This document shows positions 37,201 through 47,948 of a DNA stretch of 64,000 nucleotides, piece by piece; position 1 is the stretch's first letter, and every line of letters begins with the position of its first letter. Below the pieces are notes generated by a model, which worked only from the letters and a program-made list of their open reading frames with translations, ran no database searches and was not told the DNA's origin. A program made the translations under genes and the position numbers. Source of the DNA: Pseudeuparius sepicola (Eukaryota > Arthropoda > Insecta > Coleoptera > Anthribidae); contig OY987305.1 of assembly GCA_963920635.1 (NCBI GenBank), positions 1,188,001 to 1,252,000 on the forward strand. Reading direction: 5' to 3'.

Positions 37201-40200
37201 TTATTTATATTTCAGGAAGCCATAAAGTATATGCAAAGAGAAACGTACGAATCTAGGATATTAATGTTTATAAAAAAGAACTTTCGGGACAACGACAGTG
37301 AGGATCAAGATAAGACTCACAAGGTAGGTAATTTTGAAAAATAAATTTTTTCTTTTGATTTGAAAAGGGTGAGTCATTTGTTATTGCGGCTCACCCTGTA
37401 TATGAAATGGCAGCAATTTTCCAAATTCAAAATGGACCCCAAATTTAAAACCGACCCAAAATTTTGCATATTATTGGCATTTTTTTCGTTTTTATTTTGC
37501 ATGATTCTTGCTGCTAATGCTTGATAAATTGCACAAAAAAAAACAAAAATATTCGAAAAAAAAAGATAAGGGCCGTTTCATACTAAATATTTAAAAAATA
37601 TATAATTATGTCACAAGGAGTATAAGTGGTTCTTTTGTGCTGAGGTCAGAAGTTGACAACTACTATCTGGGCGAAGCACAAAAAGATCTTGTGCGATATG
37701 ATCACATATATTTTTACACCCACCTTATTTTCTGTATTTTTTATATTAGGAAAAAAGTTTCACACAAAAGTTGTTGAAGCCAAAACAAGCTTTTATTTAA
37801 CTTCACCTGTTATTAGTGTGGGTCGAATCTTGAAAGCTGAATTAGAACCACTTCCTGACATCCGATTAAGCTGAAATTTTGCATACACCTTTAGTTCCGA
37901 TGACAATACAATATGCAATACCCAATATTGTAATGGGTATCAAATGAAAGGGCTTGAAAAGTAGAAAACGGTAAAGTTAGTGACATCACACTAAATTCAA
38001 TATGGCCGCCTCTCCAAGATGGCGGATTACATTTTCTTTTCAACCCCATTAATATGGGTATCAAATGAAAGAGCTTGAAGAGTAGAAAACGAAAAAATTA
38101 GTGACATCATACTAAATTCAATAAGGCCGCCGCTCCAAGATGGCGGATTACCTATTTTATACCCGACATGGGTATGAAATGAAAGGGCTCGACGGGTAGA
38201 AAACAATAAGGTGAATGACTTCATACGAAATCCAATATGGCGGCCGCCCCAAGATGGCGGACTAAATTTCTTTACCGCCCTCCTGACATGGGAATCAAAT
38301 AGGTACTAAAAAGCACAAAATAAAATTGAAAATAAAAAAACCTTTTTAAAAACAAGCTTTTATTTAAGCTATGTACTAAAACGAATAAATAAGTTTAGGT
38401 TTTCGTTAAGATAATTCAATTCCAAAGTTGTTGCAAATTGAAAAACTTGTTGCGCGAATTGTAAAGAAAAAATGCATACTTTGGCAAATAGGTACTTGCT
38501 TATCAACCAATCACACCAATAAAATTAATCGGTACCTACTTACCGCCATTTGGAATTGAATTATCTTAACGAAAACATAAACTTATTTTATTCGTTTTAG
38601 TACATGGCTTAAATAAAAGCTTGTTTTTAAAAAGGTTTTTTATTTTTAATTTTTTTCCTAACCTTAAAAATATAGAAAATAAGGAGGGTGTAAAAATATA
38701 CGTGATCACATGGTACTTCGAGTAACATATACTATTTTATCTTCAAGCGCATGAAATAACAACCATCAAGTCAAATCGAGAAACTACCTACTAATTATTT
38801 CAGTGCGTCAATGTCAGATTTTAAAAAACAGATTTTATTGTTAATATTGCGGTATATTAACGGTAAAATAAAATAGTAAATAATAAAATCTGTATTTTTG
38901 TTAAGAATTTAAAAAAAAGGAAATCCCTCGCGTGGGACCATATCTGACGTTGGCATTGAAATAATTAGCTTTTAATTAATAAAAAAATTTTTTGTGTTTT
39001 GCTCAGGTGCATTTCCTGAACAGGTTCGCATATAATATATGTTTACTAATTATTTATTTTCAGCATATATGCTATTTATAGCCGCTTGAAGATAAAATGT
39101 ATTTGTTGTATGTATATTATTCCTAATACAGTGGTTTTGGTTTTTTTCGGTAGTTGGTTATGGAAGTATGAAAAGGTCGAATTTTTTTCTTAATAACTCA
39201 GCTGGTGGCATGTGGTTGTATCATTAACAAAAACCTTACTTACAGGGCATAATAAATTCTGCAATAGAAACTGAAACTGAAAACACTGCCTGAATACTAC
39301 CTCACCCTATATAGCTTTTGGGACTTTTTTGTACATATACCTACTTCTTCACTTTGTAAAATTAACCTGCTACTCTCGGGTACTGTTTTGCTGTGTTGTG
39401 TAAGTTTTTTTTAATAAATTTTAAGACCATTTGTTTTTATACTACTTATGTCTATAAATAACAACATTATCATTATTACCAAAACGGAAGTGATAAGACT
39501 TCTGGTTGTTGTCTATTTTGATTTATTTCGAAAGTTATACAATCATATATACACGAACAATATATGTTCTAAAACTCCAAATATGTCATGTATGTCATCA
39601 CGCATTTAAAAGTACCTATACTACTTTATTATCTAGTGAAATCTCTTTGCAACATGTAGATACCTTTCAGGATCCCATTATACCCAAACTAAAAATAGAA
39701 AAACACCTCCAAGGCACTAACAGATTTGTAATGGACGACCTAGCATCTCAAAAACAGTGTAAATCACTAGTGGAACTAGCAAGAATGTTTGCCAAAGTAG
39801 GCGATGGATATTATGGAAAAAAATCACCACACACAGCCATGGAAACTCTCGAAGGAGTTACCTTGAGCAGAACTGCTTTTCTACTGTATTCTGGACTGTT
39901 AAATAGGAAATATCTGGAAATGTATTTGAGTGTAACTGAAAACGCTAAGAAAGCTACTGAAAATTATTTTCACGTGAAGAATCTTTACTTTTCTTATACT
40001 CATTTGGTTTGTAGATCTGCCATACCAGGTAAGGCGTCATTTGTCGGCATACAGGGTGTTACAAAGAGTAGGTCAATCAACTAATTAATTTTATTATGCG
40101 ATTCATTTAGAATGTATTTAAAATACAGGATGGTCAAACTTTTAGGGGCAAAACTTAAGGAATATATAGAAAACGTCAAAATAAGTAGATTTTTTCATAT

Positions 40201-43200
40201 AAAATAATTAAAATATTTTATATAATCACATAAAATAAATAAAATATTTTTCTAAAGGAAGGCAGCTAAAGCAAACATATTTTGTACAGTTTAGATACAC
40301 ATTAAATGCCATAAATTAAAAATAATTCGGCCTGTCCACTTCCATCAGTGCCGGAGAGGCGGAGGTCAACCATAATATTTCTATTAAAAAATGGTACGCC
40401 ACTGGAAAAGTAATATTTTTTGACTTCATTGAATTTTCCAATCAATTTTAAGAAGAAGACTGTTCTCGAGTTTTTTTCGAAAAATTTTAAAAATGATTTT
40501 TTCCGTTATGAATTTTTTAGCAGAAGAAAATCAAAGTTGGTCTAGGTGTTTGAAATTTCTCACACCTACTCATTTTTTATTCTGAACAACTTTCTTTAAT
40601 AACGTTTTGACGTAAAACCTACAAAGTCTAGCCTAGACCTATTTTGATTTTTTCTAAAATAATTTTTTCAAGAAAACGCTACATTTTCGAAAATAAGTCG
40701 AGAATAGTTTTTCTTAGAATTGATTGAAGAAATTTAATGAAAAAAGATTACATTTCCAGTGGCGTACCACTTTTTTATTAAAAAATAATGATGGTCTAAA
40801 CTGTACCAAATATGTTTGCCTTAAATGTCGTCCTTTAGAAAAAAATAGAAAAAATAAAACTTGAAAAAAAATTGAACTTTGACGCCCTGTATAACGAAAA
40901 TCGTTAGGATTTCGGTACATGTTTACATAAACAAATCTACTTATTTTGACGTTTTCTCTAGATTCCTGAAGGTTTTCCCCTAAAAGTTGGACCACCCCGT
41001 ATATTACAACATATTAAATTTGCTGATTTATTGTGACATTTTGCTTATTTTAGGCTTGACACCTCTAAAAATGTGTGTTTTTTAAATATTAAAAAGAAAG
41101 ATATTATGTTAGTATAAAAAATCGAACGAAATTCCAACTAAATATCCGAAAAGTTATGAAATAAATTGACCTACATTTTGTGACACCCTGTATAACGATT
41201 AACATTTTTGACATTTTTTGTAGATGCTCCAAAGAATAGAACAGACTTCAGTCACTCAATCCATGCTGACAACTGTAACATTTTACCAAATGGTACCTGT
41301 ACTAAGGAACCGCCATCTTTCGTGTGGAGAGACTATAGCTCTATAGTGTATTTAAACAACGATTTTAAAGGGGGAGAATTTGTTTTTTCGTCAGATCCGG
41401 AAGCTCATGACATTCAGGTAAAGAATACCGAAGTGATTTTATAGCGTTTGGAAAATAGTTATTTATGTGTCAAGGCACTGAAGTTCAACTTTTTATTACT
41501 CATGTGGAATTTAGTTGCCGAGGCCTCTGGCCGAGGCGAATAAACCACATGAGTCATAAAAAGAACTTCAGTGCCGAGGTAGGTACATAAACTCCTGGAC
41601 AAAATTAACGCAACATCATAAATGTGCCACTTATTTGATGCTATTTTTTTTTCTGAATTTGTGATCCGATTTGAATGATTTTTTTTGCATTGTAGGTTGG
41701 TTCCTTGACAATGTCATAGTTTTCGCTGTTTATGATAAAAAGTTCATTTTCGATTTATACCGGGTGTAACAAAAAATGTTATGTTTTTTTCCGAAAATTC
41801 GTATCACCCTGTGGAGTATACTAGCAACCGAAACATATAGCAGTTGACATTAGACGGTAGGTCCATCTTTCTTCAACATTTTCTTTTTTGGTTTACTTCA
41901 ATATCTCTGTTATTAAAGGAGATACACTGTTTTATATCGTAACATATTTTTATATACTTTATTATTAAACACAGTCATTGTTGAATGTTTTCAAGTAGGC
42001 TATGGAACTTTTCTGACATTTCAAGCGATGTGTCAACAGATGTTGTGTTTTAAAGTTACAAAGGTCAAATAAAATTCGCCATACCGATAAAAACTGTTCG
42101 GAAACTGCTTATTAAACGTTCGTTTCATATGCCCAGTTGCCCGACTATTCTGTCGTTTAAACCAGCCTCATTTAAACGTCTTCTGATTGTTCGAGACGAT
42201 ATTGTATGATGGCGAGCAGTTCTAAGCTCACTTTTTAGCCTAGTACTGGTGATATTCCTGTTTCTTAAAGCAGTTTGCCTAATAAAACGCTCATCCCTTG
42301 GATCGGTACATTGTTTTCGCCCTTGGCCTGACCTTCGAGAGTAAGATCCTGTCTCGTTAAATCGTTCAACCATACGACTTATAGTCGAACGTTGTCTTCC
42401 TATCACATTAGCAACATGACACATCGAATAGCCTTCATCCACCAAAGTTAAAGCTCTTACTGCTTCTTCTGCCGATAAATTTTTTGGTCGATTCATTTTT
42501 CAATTTTAAAATACTCGTCGGGCAACTGGGCATATGAAACGAACGTTTAATAAGCAGTTTCCGAACAGTTTTTATCGGTATGGCGAATTTTATTTGACCT
42601 TTGTAACTTTAAAACACAACATCTGTTGACACATCGCTTGAAATGTCAGAAAAGTTCCATAGCCTACTTGAAAACATTCAACAATGACTGTGTTGAATAA
42701 TAAAGTCTATAAAAACATGTTACGATATAAAACAGTGTATCTCCTTTAATAACAGAGATAATGAAGTAAACCAAAAAAGAAAATGTTGAAGAAAGATGGA
42801 CCTACCGTCTAAAGTCAACTGCTATATGTTTCGGTTGCTAGTATACTCCACAGGGTGATACGAATTTTCGGAAAAAAAACGTAACATTTTTGTTACACCC
42901 GGTATAAATCGAAAATGAACTTTTTATCACAAACAGCGAAAACTATGACATTGCCAAGGAACCAACCTACAATGCAAAAAAATCATTCAAATCGAATCAT
43001 AAATTCAGAATAGCATCAAATAGCATCAAATAAGTGGCACATTTATGATGCTGCGTTAATTTTGTCCAGGAGTTTATTATATTTTTTTGAAATCGGAAAA
43101 AAAGTTTTATTAGACAAAAAATAATTATAAGGGATCACCCGTCCATGAACCGACTGCGCGCGGCGTTGCTTGACTTTGACGATCGCTCTACGAAGGTCAA

Positions 43201-43703
43201 GTATGACGAGGCACGGCGCTTCCCAACAGAAACTTGAAACTGCTGCCTGTTGTGCAGCCTCCATGAAAAGTAGATTGATATTCAAACCCACTAAAATATT
43301 TCTACTGAAAGATTGCGCTGCTTTTAGGTAACAATTTCGCAATGTACACGAAAAGTTAAATGGGCCTTTATTGGCCGGGTTTTGAATATTTGGTCACTTT
43401 TGACGGGCGATATCTCCGCGTCTGACGTTTGATGTTTACATCTCGCCAAGGCCTACTTATTTGCAGAGTACGGTGGAACCGAAATGCGGAAGAATGGTGG
43501 CATTTTCGTCGGGAAAAGAAAATCTTCATGGTGTTAAGGCGGTGAGGGAAGGGACTAGATGCGCGATAGGAATCTGGTTCACTTTTGACAAGAAGCACAC
43601 GGAATCCGACAGAAATGTTGCCTACCAGATCCTCGAAAACGATCTTATAAATGTTATACCAAGTATGGACATTACTAAGTTTGCCTTTCATGGGAAACAG
43701 TGA
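31292..43703 (+). CDS. Leprecan-type prolyl 3-hydroxylase
   Basis: Nine exons: 31292-31726, 34948-35091, 35154-35334, 35550-35675, 35723-35859, 37216-37323, 39671-40028, 41224-41417, 43467-43703, in perfect phase, giving 639 residues. It 3-hydroxylates prolines of collagen-type chains in the ER using Fe(II) and 2-oxoglutarate. A signal peptide (NATTLRICAFLILNLLLVASA) leads a helical N-terminal half with the four CXXXC motifs typical of leprecans (CRLKC, CLIKC, CRAQC, CKQKC). The dioxygenase domain has H510-x-D512 (HADN), H582 (NLHGVKAV) and R592 (GTRCAI), spaced as in human P3H1. No KDEL-like tail is present; the end is FAFHGKQ. I start at 31292 because the signal peptide follows directly; an in-frame ATG at 31244 would put 16 polar residues before it. 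Which P3H paralogue it is I cannot say. A linker between exons 6 and 7 is shorter than in vertebrates. Confidence 0.93.
32867..34112. mobile_element. Foldback element in hydroxylase intron 1, with a second element inside
   Basis: CAGGGTGTCTATTTTTAATT at 32867 is inverted in AAGTAGACACCCTG ending at 34112, TA on both sides, with arms of about 260 bp. The centre (about 33131-33838) is another foldback whose arms share GTGTGCCATGGAATCCC and its inverse. The intron also has a solo right arm ending at 34513 (AAAAACTCACCCTG). Confidence 0.75.
33131..33838. mobile_element. Inner foldback nested in 32867-34112
   Basis: Its arms match in reverse over about 220 bp and end near CAGGGAGTTCC (right, inverse). 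The left terminus has diverged, so its exact boundary is uncertain. Confidence 0.6.
35906..37195. mobile_element. Long-TIR mariner-type element filling hydroxylase intron 5
   Basis: CAGGGTGGTTTTTTTTCGAT at the left and AAAAACTCACCCTG at the right; the arms are inverted repeats of roughly 350 to 600 bp, including ATGGGGATCTCGGAAACTAG and its inverse. A decayed transposase piece lies in the centre. The intron (35860-37215) would be only about 66 nt without it. Confidence 0.8.
36246..36575 (+). pseudogene. C-terminal remnant of a mariner-type transposase
   Basis: Reading from 36246, HDGAPPHN carries the second catalytic Asp, WIGRNRPISW follows, and SRSPDLSVLDFFLWGTVQ carries the third. A TGA closes the frame about 55 codons in, and similarity continues in another frame (SIDRRSLRKATNSALKIC, NNNGGLFEHL). 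The N-terminal half and first catalytic Asp are missing, so it cannot encode an active enzyme. It resembles the C-terminus of the transposase at 1110-2186 but is a different lineage. Confidence 0.8.
37933..38300. repeat. Minisatellite, ~118-bp unit, three copies plus a stub
   Basis: ATGGGTATCAAATGAAAG (with variants) recurs at 37933, 38054, 38168 and 38288. Each full unit carries GTGA..TC.TAC.AAAT..AAT, a GGCCGCC or GGCGGCC, and CCAAGATGGCGGA. It lies in hydroxylase intron 6. Confidence 0.85.
38325..38660. repeat. Inverted repeat, ~130-bp arms
   Basis: AAACAAGCTTTTATTTAAGC and ATTCAATTCCAAA in the left arm are inverted in the right arm, around a centre near 38500. The terminal motif is AACCTTTTTAAAAACAAGC. 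No target duplication is clear. Confidence 0.65.
40052..41190. mobile_element. Foldback element occupying nearly all of hydroxylase intron 7
   Basis: CAGGGTGTTACAAAGAGTAG at the left and CTACATTTTGTGACACCCTG at the right, TA on both sides. Removing it leaves an intron of about 56 nt. A second element, 40136-40999, is nested within it. Confidence 0.8.
40136..40999. mobile_element. Nested foldback with CAGGATGGTCAAACTTTTAG end
   Basis: The left end is inverted in CTAAAAGTTGGACCACCCCG at the right, with TA flanks. The arms share GTGGCGTACCA or its inverse, and GTCAAAATAAGTAGA. Confidence 0.75.
41475..41577. repeat. Short palindrome, ~45-bp arms
   Basis: GGCACTGAAGTTC...CTCATGTGG and CCACATGAG...GAACTTCAGTGCC are inverted around GCCGAGGCCTCTGGCCGAG. 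It lies just left of the Tc1-like element in hydroxylase intron 8. Confidence 0.7.
41591..43074 (-). mobile_element. Tc1-like element with ~500-bp TIRs, internally truncated
   Basis: AACTCCTGGACAAAATTAAC is inverted in GTTAATTTTGTCCAGGAGTT at the right end, with TA on both sides. Nearly identical inverted arms run from 41591 to about 42118 and from about 42520 to 43074. Only an N-terminal transposase piece lies between them. Confidence 0.87.
42125..42496 (-). CDS. Tc1-type transposase DNA-binding half only
   Basis: An open frame of 123 residues: RPKNLSAEEAVRALTLVDEG and VANVIGRQRSTISRMVERF form the first helix-turn-helix, then a GRPR-like GSYSRRSGQGRKQ, then RTIRRRLNEAGL in the second HTH. 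The frame ends just where the catalytic domain should begin, inside the right-hand inverted repeat sequence. No DDE/D residues remain, so it is not a working transposase; it may still bind the element's ends. Confidence 0.75.
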   Translation of the reverse strand: MNRPKNLSAEEAVRALTLVDEGYSMCHVANVIGRQRSTISRMVERFNETGSYSRRSGQGRKQCTDPRDERFIRQTALRNRNITSTRLKSELRTARHHTISSRTIRRRLNEAGLNDRIVGQLGI

Positions 43704-43749
43704 ATTGTTGTTGTGATATGTTGCAGGTATTTTTTGGTTGTGCCAATAG

Positions 43750-43755
43750 AATAAA
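43750..43755 (+). terminator. AATAAA polyadenylation signal, prolyl 3-hydroxylase
   Basis: The hexamer lies 47 nt after the stop codon and is followed by GTG/TTTGTT-rich sequence. Confidence 0.55.
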
Positions 43756-44050
43756 AAGTGTTACTATTAGGTAATGTTTGTTATATTTTTTCACGGGATA
43801 TTGCCAAATGTGTTTTTAAAATAATTTGTAGGTTATAAAGAATGGGTGAGGCTTTTTCTAGTCATTAGGTACATACCTTACATTTAACTTTTCATAAGGT
43901 TTTTGTGTTAGTTTTAAGACAGATGATAATATATTTTTTAATGACAAAGGATTGACATATCGTATGTATTAACTTTATACAGGTTGTTAAAATAAATATA
44001 ATGATAAAACAGTTTAAAAATTGTTATTCCAACAGGGTGTTAAAAAAACT

Positions 44051-45121
44051 TAGAGATGGGCAACGGAAACTTTCCAAGTCGGGAAAGTTTCCATTTTTGG
44101 AAACTTTCCGGGAAGAAACTTTGAAGGTATAGGAAACTTTCCCTGAAACTTTCCGAAACATTCCAAGGAAACTTTCACGGAAAGTTTCCAGGAATTTATG
44201 TAGAAATTTTAAATTTGCCATCATAAATGCCGGGCCAAGATTTATGACATAACCTAAAAAATACAAAAAGAACAAAGAAGAATCATGAACTGTGCCAATA
44301 GACTACAGATAAAATATATTCTATTATATTTTTTTATTAGACTTTTTGACTTCTGAAGTTTAATAAGTTTAAATTAAATTAAACTAGATAAATAATGATA
44401 ATATGAACAATATGTGAATTTATTATTCTTTCATATTTGGTTTTATCTTTTATCCTTATATTTTATTTTTTACTTTTGTACAGGGTGTCGCAATTAAGAT
44501 GTTACGAACGATTATCTCGGTAATTTTTAAGATACATTGGTGGTTCAAAAACTAAACTTGTGTAGTTTTTTCCAAGGAATTGAATGCCGCCAAGAAAAAA
44601 ACAGTTTAATTTTAAACAAAAAAGTTATCTCCAAATAACCGATTTTTTTAAAATTAAGATGGCGATTTTATTGAAATTTTTCATTAGACTAGTAAAGTGA
44701 ATAAAAAATCTGCACAACACGGTTGCATAATCATTTTTGGTTTAGCGGGAGTCATGGTTATTTGTCCGAGCTAAGTCTGCAAAAAGTAATAGTATTTAAA
44801 AAAACGTCACTTCCTACGTTTTTTACTGTAGGTAATAATTAATTACTAATACTAATAATTTAAAATCTGAAAGTGAATTATGATCATGAAATACGAATTA
44901 CAAAGCAAAACTTTTACATTTTGTGATATTATACCTTTGCTACAATATCTTTAGCAAATTTCACTTAAAATATGACATATTTGGTATTTTTGGAAAGCTC
45001 TAAGTGTGACTAATTAAAGTAAACATTACAATAAGAAAATTGGAAACTTTCCGAAAGTTTCGAAAATTTTGGTGGGAAACTTTCCGGGAATTTTCGTAAA
45101 GAGGGAACTTTCCCATCTCTA
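44051..45121. mobile_element. Non-autonomous hAT-type element with 8-bp target duplication
   Basis: The left end TAGAGATGGGCAAC is inverted at the right (GGGAACTTTCCCATCTCTA). A perfect 8-bp duplication, AAAAAACT, lies at 44043-44050 and 45122-45129. The TIR resembles the hAT pattern TAGxGxTGGGCAA. The ends are lined with GGAAACTTTCC palindromes. No transposase frame is left. It interrupts an older CAGGGTGTTAAAAAAACT end. Confidence 0.85.
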
Positions 45122-47334
45122 AAAAAACTCCAAAAGATCTACATTCTGATATAGAGCGTCCTCCAAAAAGTTCGCACCATACAGTGAGGTCATTTAAGTG
45201 TGCAACATATGGGATTTTTTTTATTAATTGCACAACCAAAATACAAATATTTCCGAAAGTTTGTGCATGCTTGATAATCATATTAGGCGCACTTAGAATG
45301 GTTGCAACTCAAACAGCATACATGGTAGGTAAAAAAAATATAAAAATTATACAAGAGTAAAGTACACTTATTTCAGATAATTCAGCAAAGTGTTATTAAG
45401 AAAAGTTGTCTAGAATTAAAAGTTATGCCTAAGAATGGCAAACACAAATTTGTGTCATATCTCGAAAATTGCAGTTGTCACGGAAAGTAGGATATGATAA
45501 CCGCATTGGGGACACAATTCCCTCCAACTTTGATATTTACACTTTTTATCTAAAATCAGAAACAACGAAGTTATAAGGATTAGAATTTCGTTTTTTCAAA
45601 ATGTCTAGTAAGCCATAACTGTATATGCAAATATGACAAAAATCGGATTTTATTGAGTGCCATATATGAACAGTAGAGTATTTAAATTTTTTTATGGAAT
45701 AAGATCCTAATGTATTAATTTACTTAATTAAGAAATTAATCTAAAATGCAAAAATGATCTCTATAAAGTCTCTAACAACAAACCTTACATCAAACAAGTT
45801 TCACGTCGAAAGTGCTGAACACGACCAATAACTACTATTACGATCTTTACAAGTTTACCATGTCAAATTAAATTCAATTAGGCATTTAAAACAAGTTCAA
45901 AGATGTATAGTTAATAAACGACTTTATATAGAATTTATGTCTAATAGAAGAAACAGTATTTTTAGGGGAAAAAAAGAGAAAGATAGGGAGAAGAAAAGGG
46001 GGAGGGGAAGAGAAGAACAATACATAGAAAAATAAAAGAAATAGGCAAATAAGAGCGAACATTATGTAATGTGACATATTTAGGAACAAATAACAATTTC
46101 CAAAATTGGGAACCGAAAGTTTTCTACTCAAAGAATAAGTTACTATTTGTTCCAGAAATGAGAATGTACGAATAAATAAACATTTCTACATACAATAATC
46201 ACTTGTTTTCCTTTTTAAAAATTGCTGTGATAATTTTTATATGGTGTCAGGTTTTGGGCTTATCAGATTCAGGCTAAGGATCTAGTCAAAAGTCACTATA
46301 TCAGCTACTGGATAAAAAAATATAAATTTTAAAATATTGTTTATAAAAAAATATTGCAGATTTGATTTGGTCTGTATTGGTAATTATTTCCTAGTTACTC
46401 CATATTAAGAATAAGAATCATCAATAAACGGGCCAAACTAATTTTCATAGATTAAAATTTTATAAATCCACTGGTAAGTTTACGTTATTTAAAAAAATAC
46501 GTACTTACTACCCAAAAATACTTGCGACACTCGTCTATTTTTATAACAACTACGAGTGCACTAGCTTCAAAAATGTGATATGGCTTCAATAAAAGAAATA
46601 ATTTAAAAAATCGCCGAAACTCGAAAAAAACCAAAAAGAACCAAAATAAATATTTGTAATTGTAACCAAAAATACACTCAAATGGGGTTACCTTCTATTT
46701 ATAAGCTGACGTCGGGCATATTGAAAGCGGTTAGATAATTTTTAAATAATTGTGCGATTCGTATTTTTAGATTCGCATCTTTGCCATTTTTTTTTTCGAC
46801 ACTATTGTGGGAATTAAAATAGGATTCCAAGCCGAATCTTAATTTAACCTTTTAAACTATTCAGCCAAGTCGTCAGGTACACATACTGAATCCGGGGGAG
46901 GTCAAGGAGGCACGTTTTTGAGATATTTTCAAGCAGGGGCGCCGAATTTTCCGTTCAAACAAACTCCTGATAATATATACGAGGATTTTCAACAAAACTA
47001 ACCCAAAGAAAAATAAATATGCCACTATCTAATGTATTAGAGAACTCGGATGAAAATCTAAAATCTATTTTCTAAAAACCTTTTAATGCGGGAGAACGGC
47101 ATGCTCCAACAATAGACTTCAGTCACAACATCACAAGTTACGTCAATGATGAATTTGTTGTGGGTGTGATGAAGGATAAGCATGAGCTAGCACACGTCTA
47201 TCGGTTCAGAATTTAGAAATTTCGGGATTCTAGAAATTAATCACAGATACATTTTTGTTATATTTAACTGTTATCACTAAAATCGCAGGAATTTAAAGTT
47301 TTTAGTGAACAACAATATCGTCAATAAAAGTATA

Positions 47335-47948
47335 CAGGGTGAGTTTTTTTATGATCAGTATAGGGATCTCGGAAACTAGCGGAGATAGAAGGAAGGTTAA
47401 ATGGGGAAAGAATTGCAGCTTTGTAGGCCCAATTTAACGTGCTTTGAGAATTTTTTAAAAAATCATGGTTTACTAGATATTTTGAAAAAACGAAATTTTG
47501 GCGATTTATTCTAATTCATCTAACTTCGTTGTTTCTGATTTTAGACAAAAAGTGTAAATACAAAAGTTGAAGGTAATTGTGTCCCCAATGCGGTTATTAT
47601 GTTCTACTTTTCGTGATATCTGCCATTTTCGAGATATGACACAAACTTGTGTTTTTTTAAATGGAAACCATAGTTGGCCATGGTCTTAAAAAAATCAGGC
47701 ATTTTTAGAGCGATATAATACTCGATATGGTTATTCAGAAAAATAAAGGAAATAACTATGGTCTCTATTTTAAAAAAAAAACACAAGTGTGTGTCATATC
47801 TCGAAAATGACAGCTGTCACGGAATGTAGGACATGATAAACGCATCGGGGACACAATTCCCCCCAACTTTGATATGTACACTTTTTATCTAAAATCAGAA
47901 ATATCGAAGCTAAATGGATTAGAATGAATCGCCAAAATTTCGTTTTCT
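47335..47948. mobile_element. Foldback element missing its right terminus
   Basis: CAGGGTGAGTTTTTTTATGA starts a left arm that is inverted from about 47690 to 47945, but the last ~180 bp of the right arm are absent. It is the same family as the solo arm ending at 34513. Confidence 0.6.

Noticed and set aside
43043..43342. 99-codon minus-strand open frame in hydroxylase intron 8
   Set aside because: No family resemblance; partly made of Tc1-like element end and a GC-rich island.
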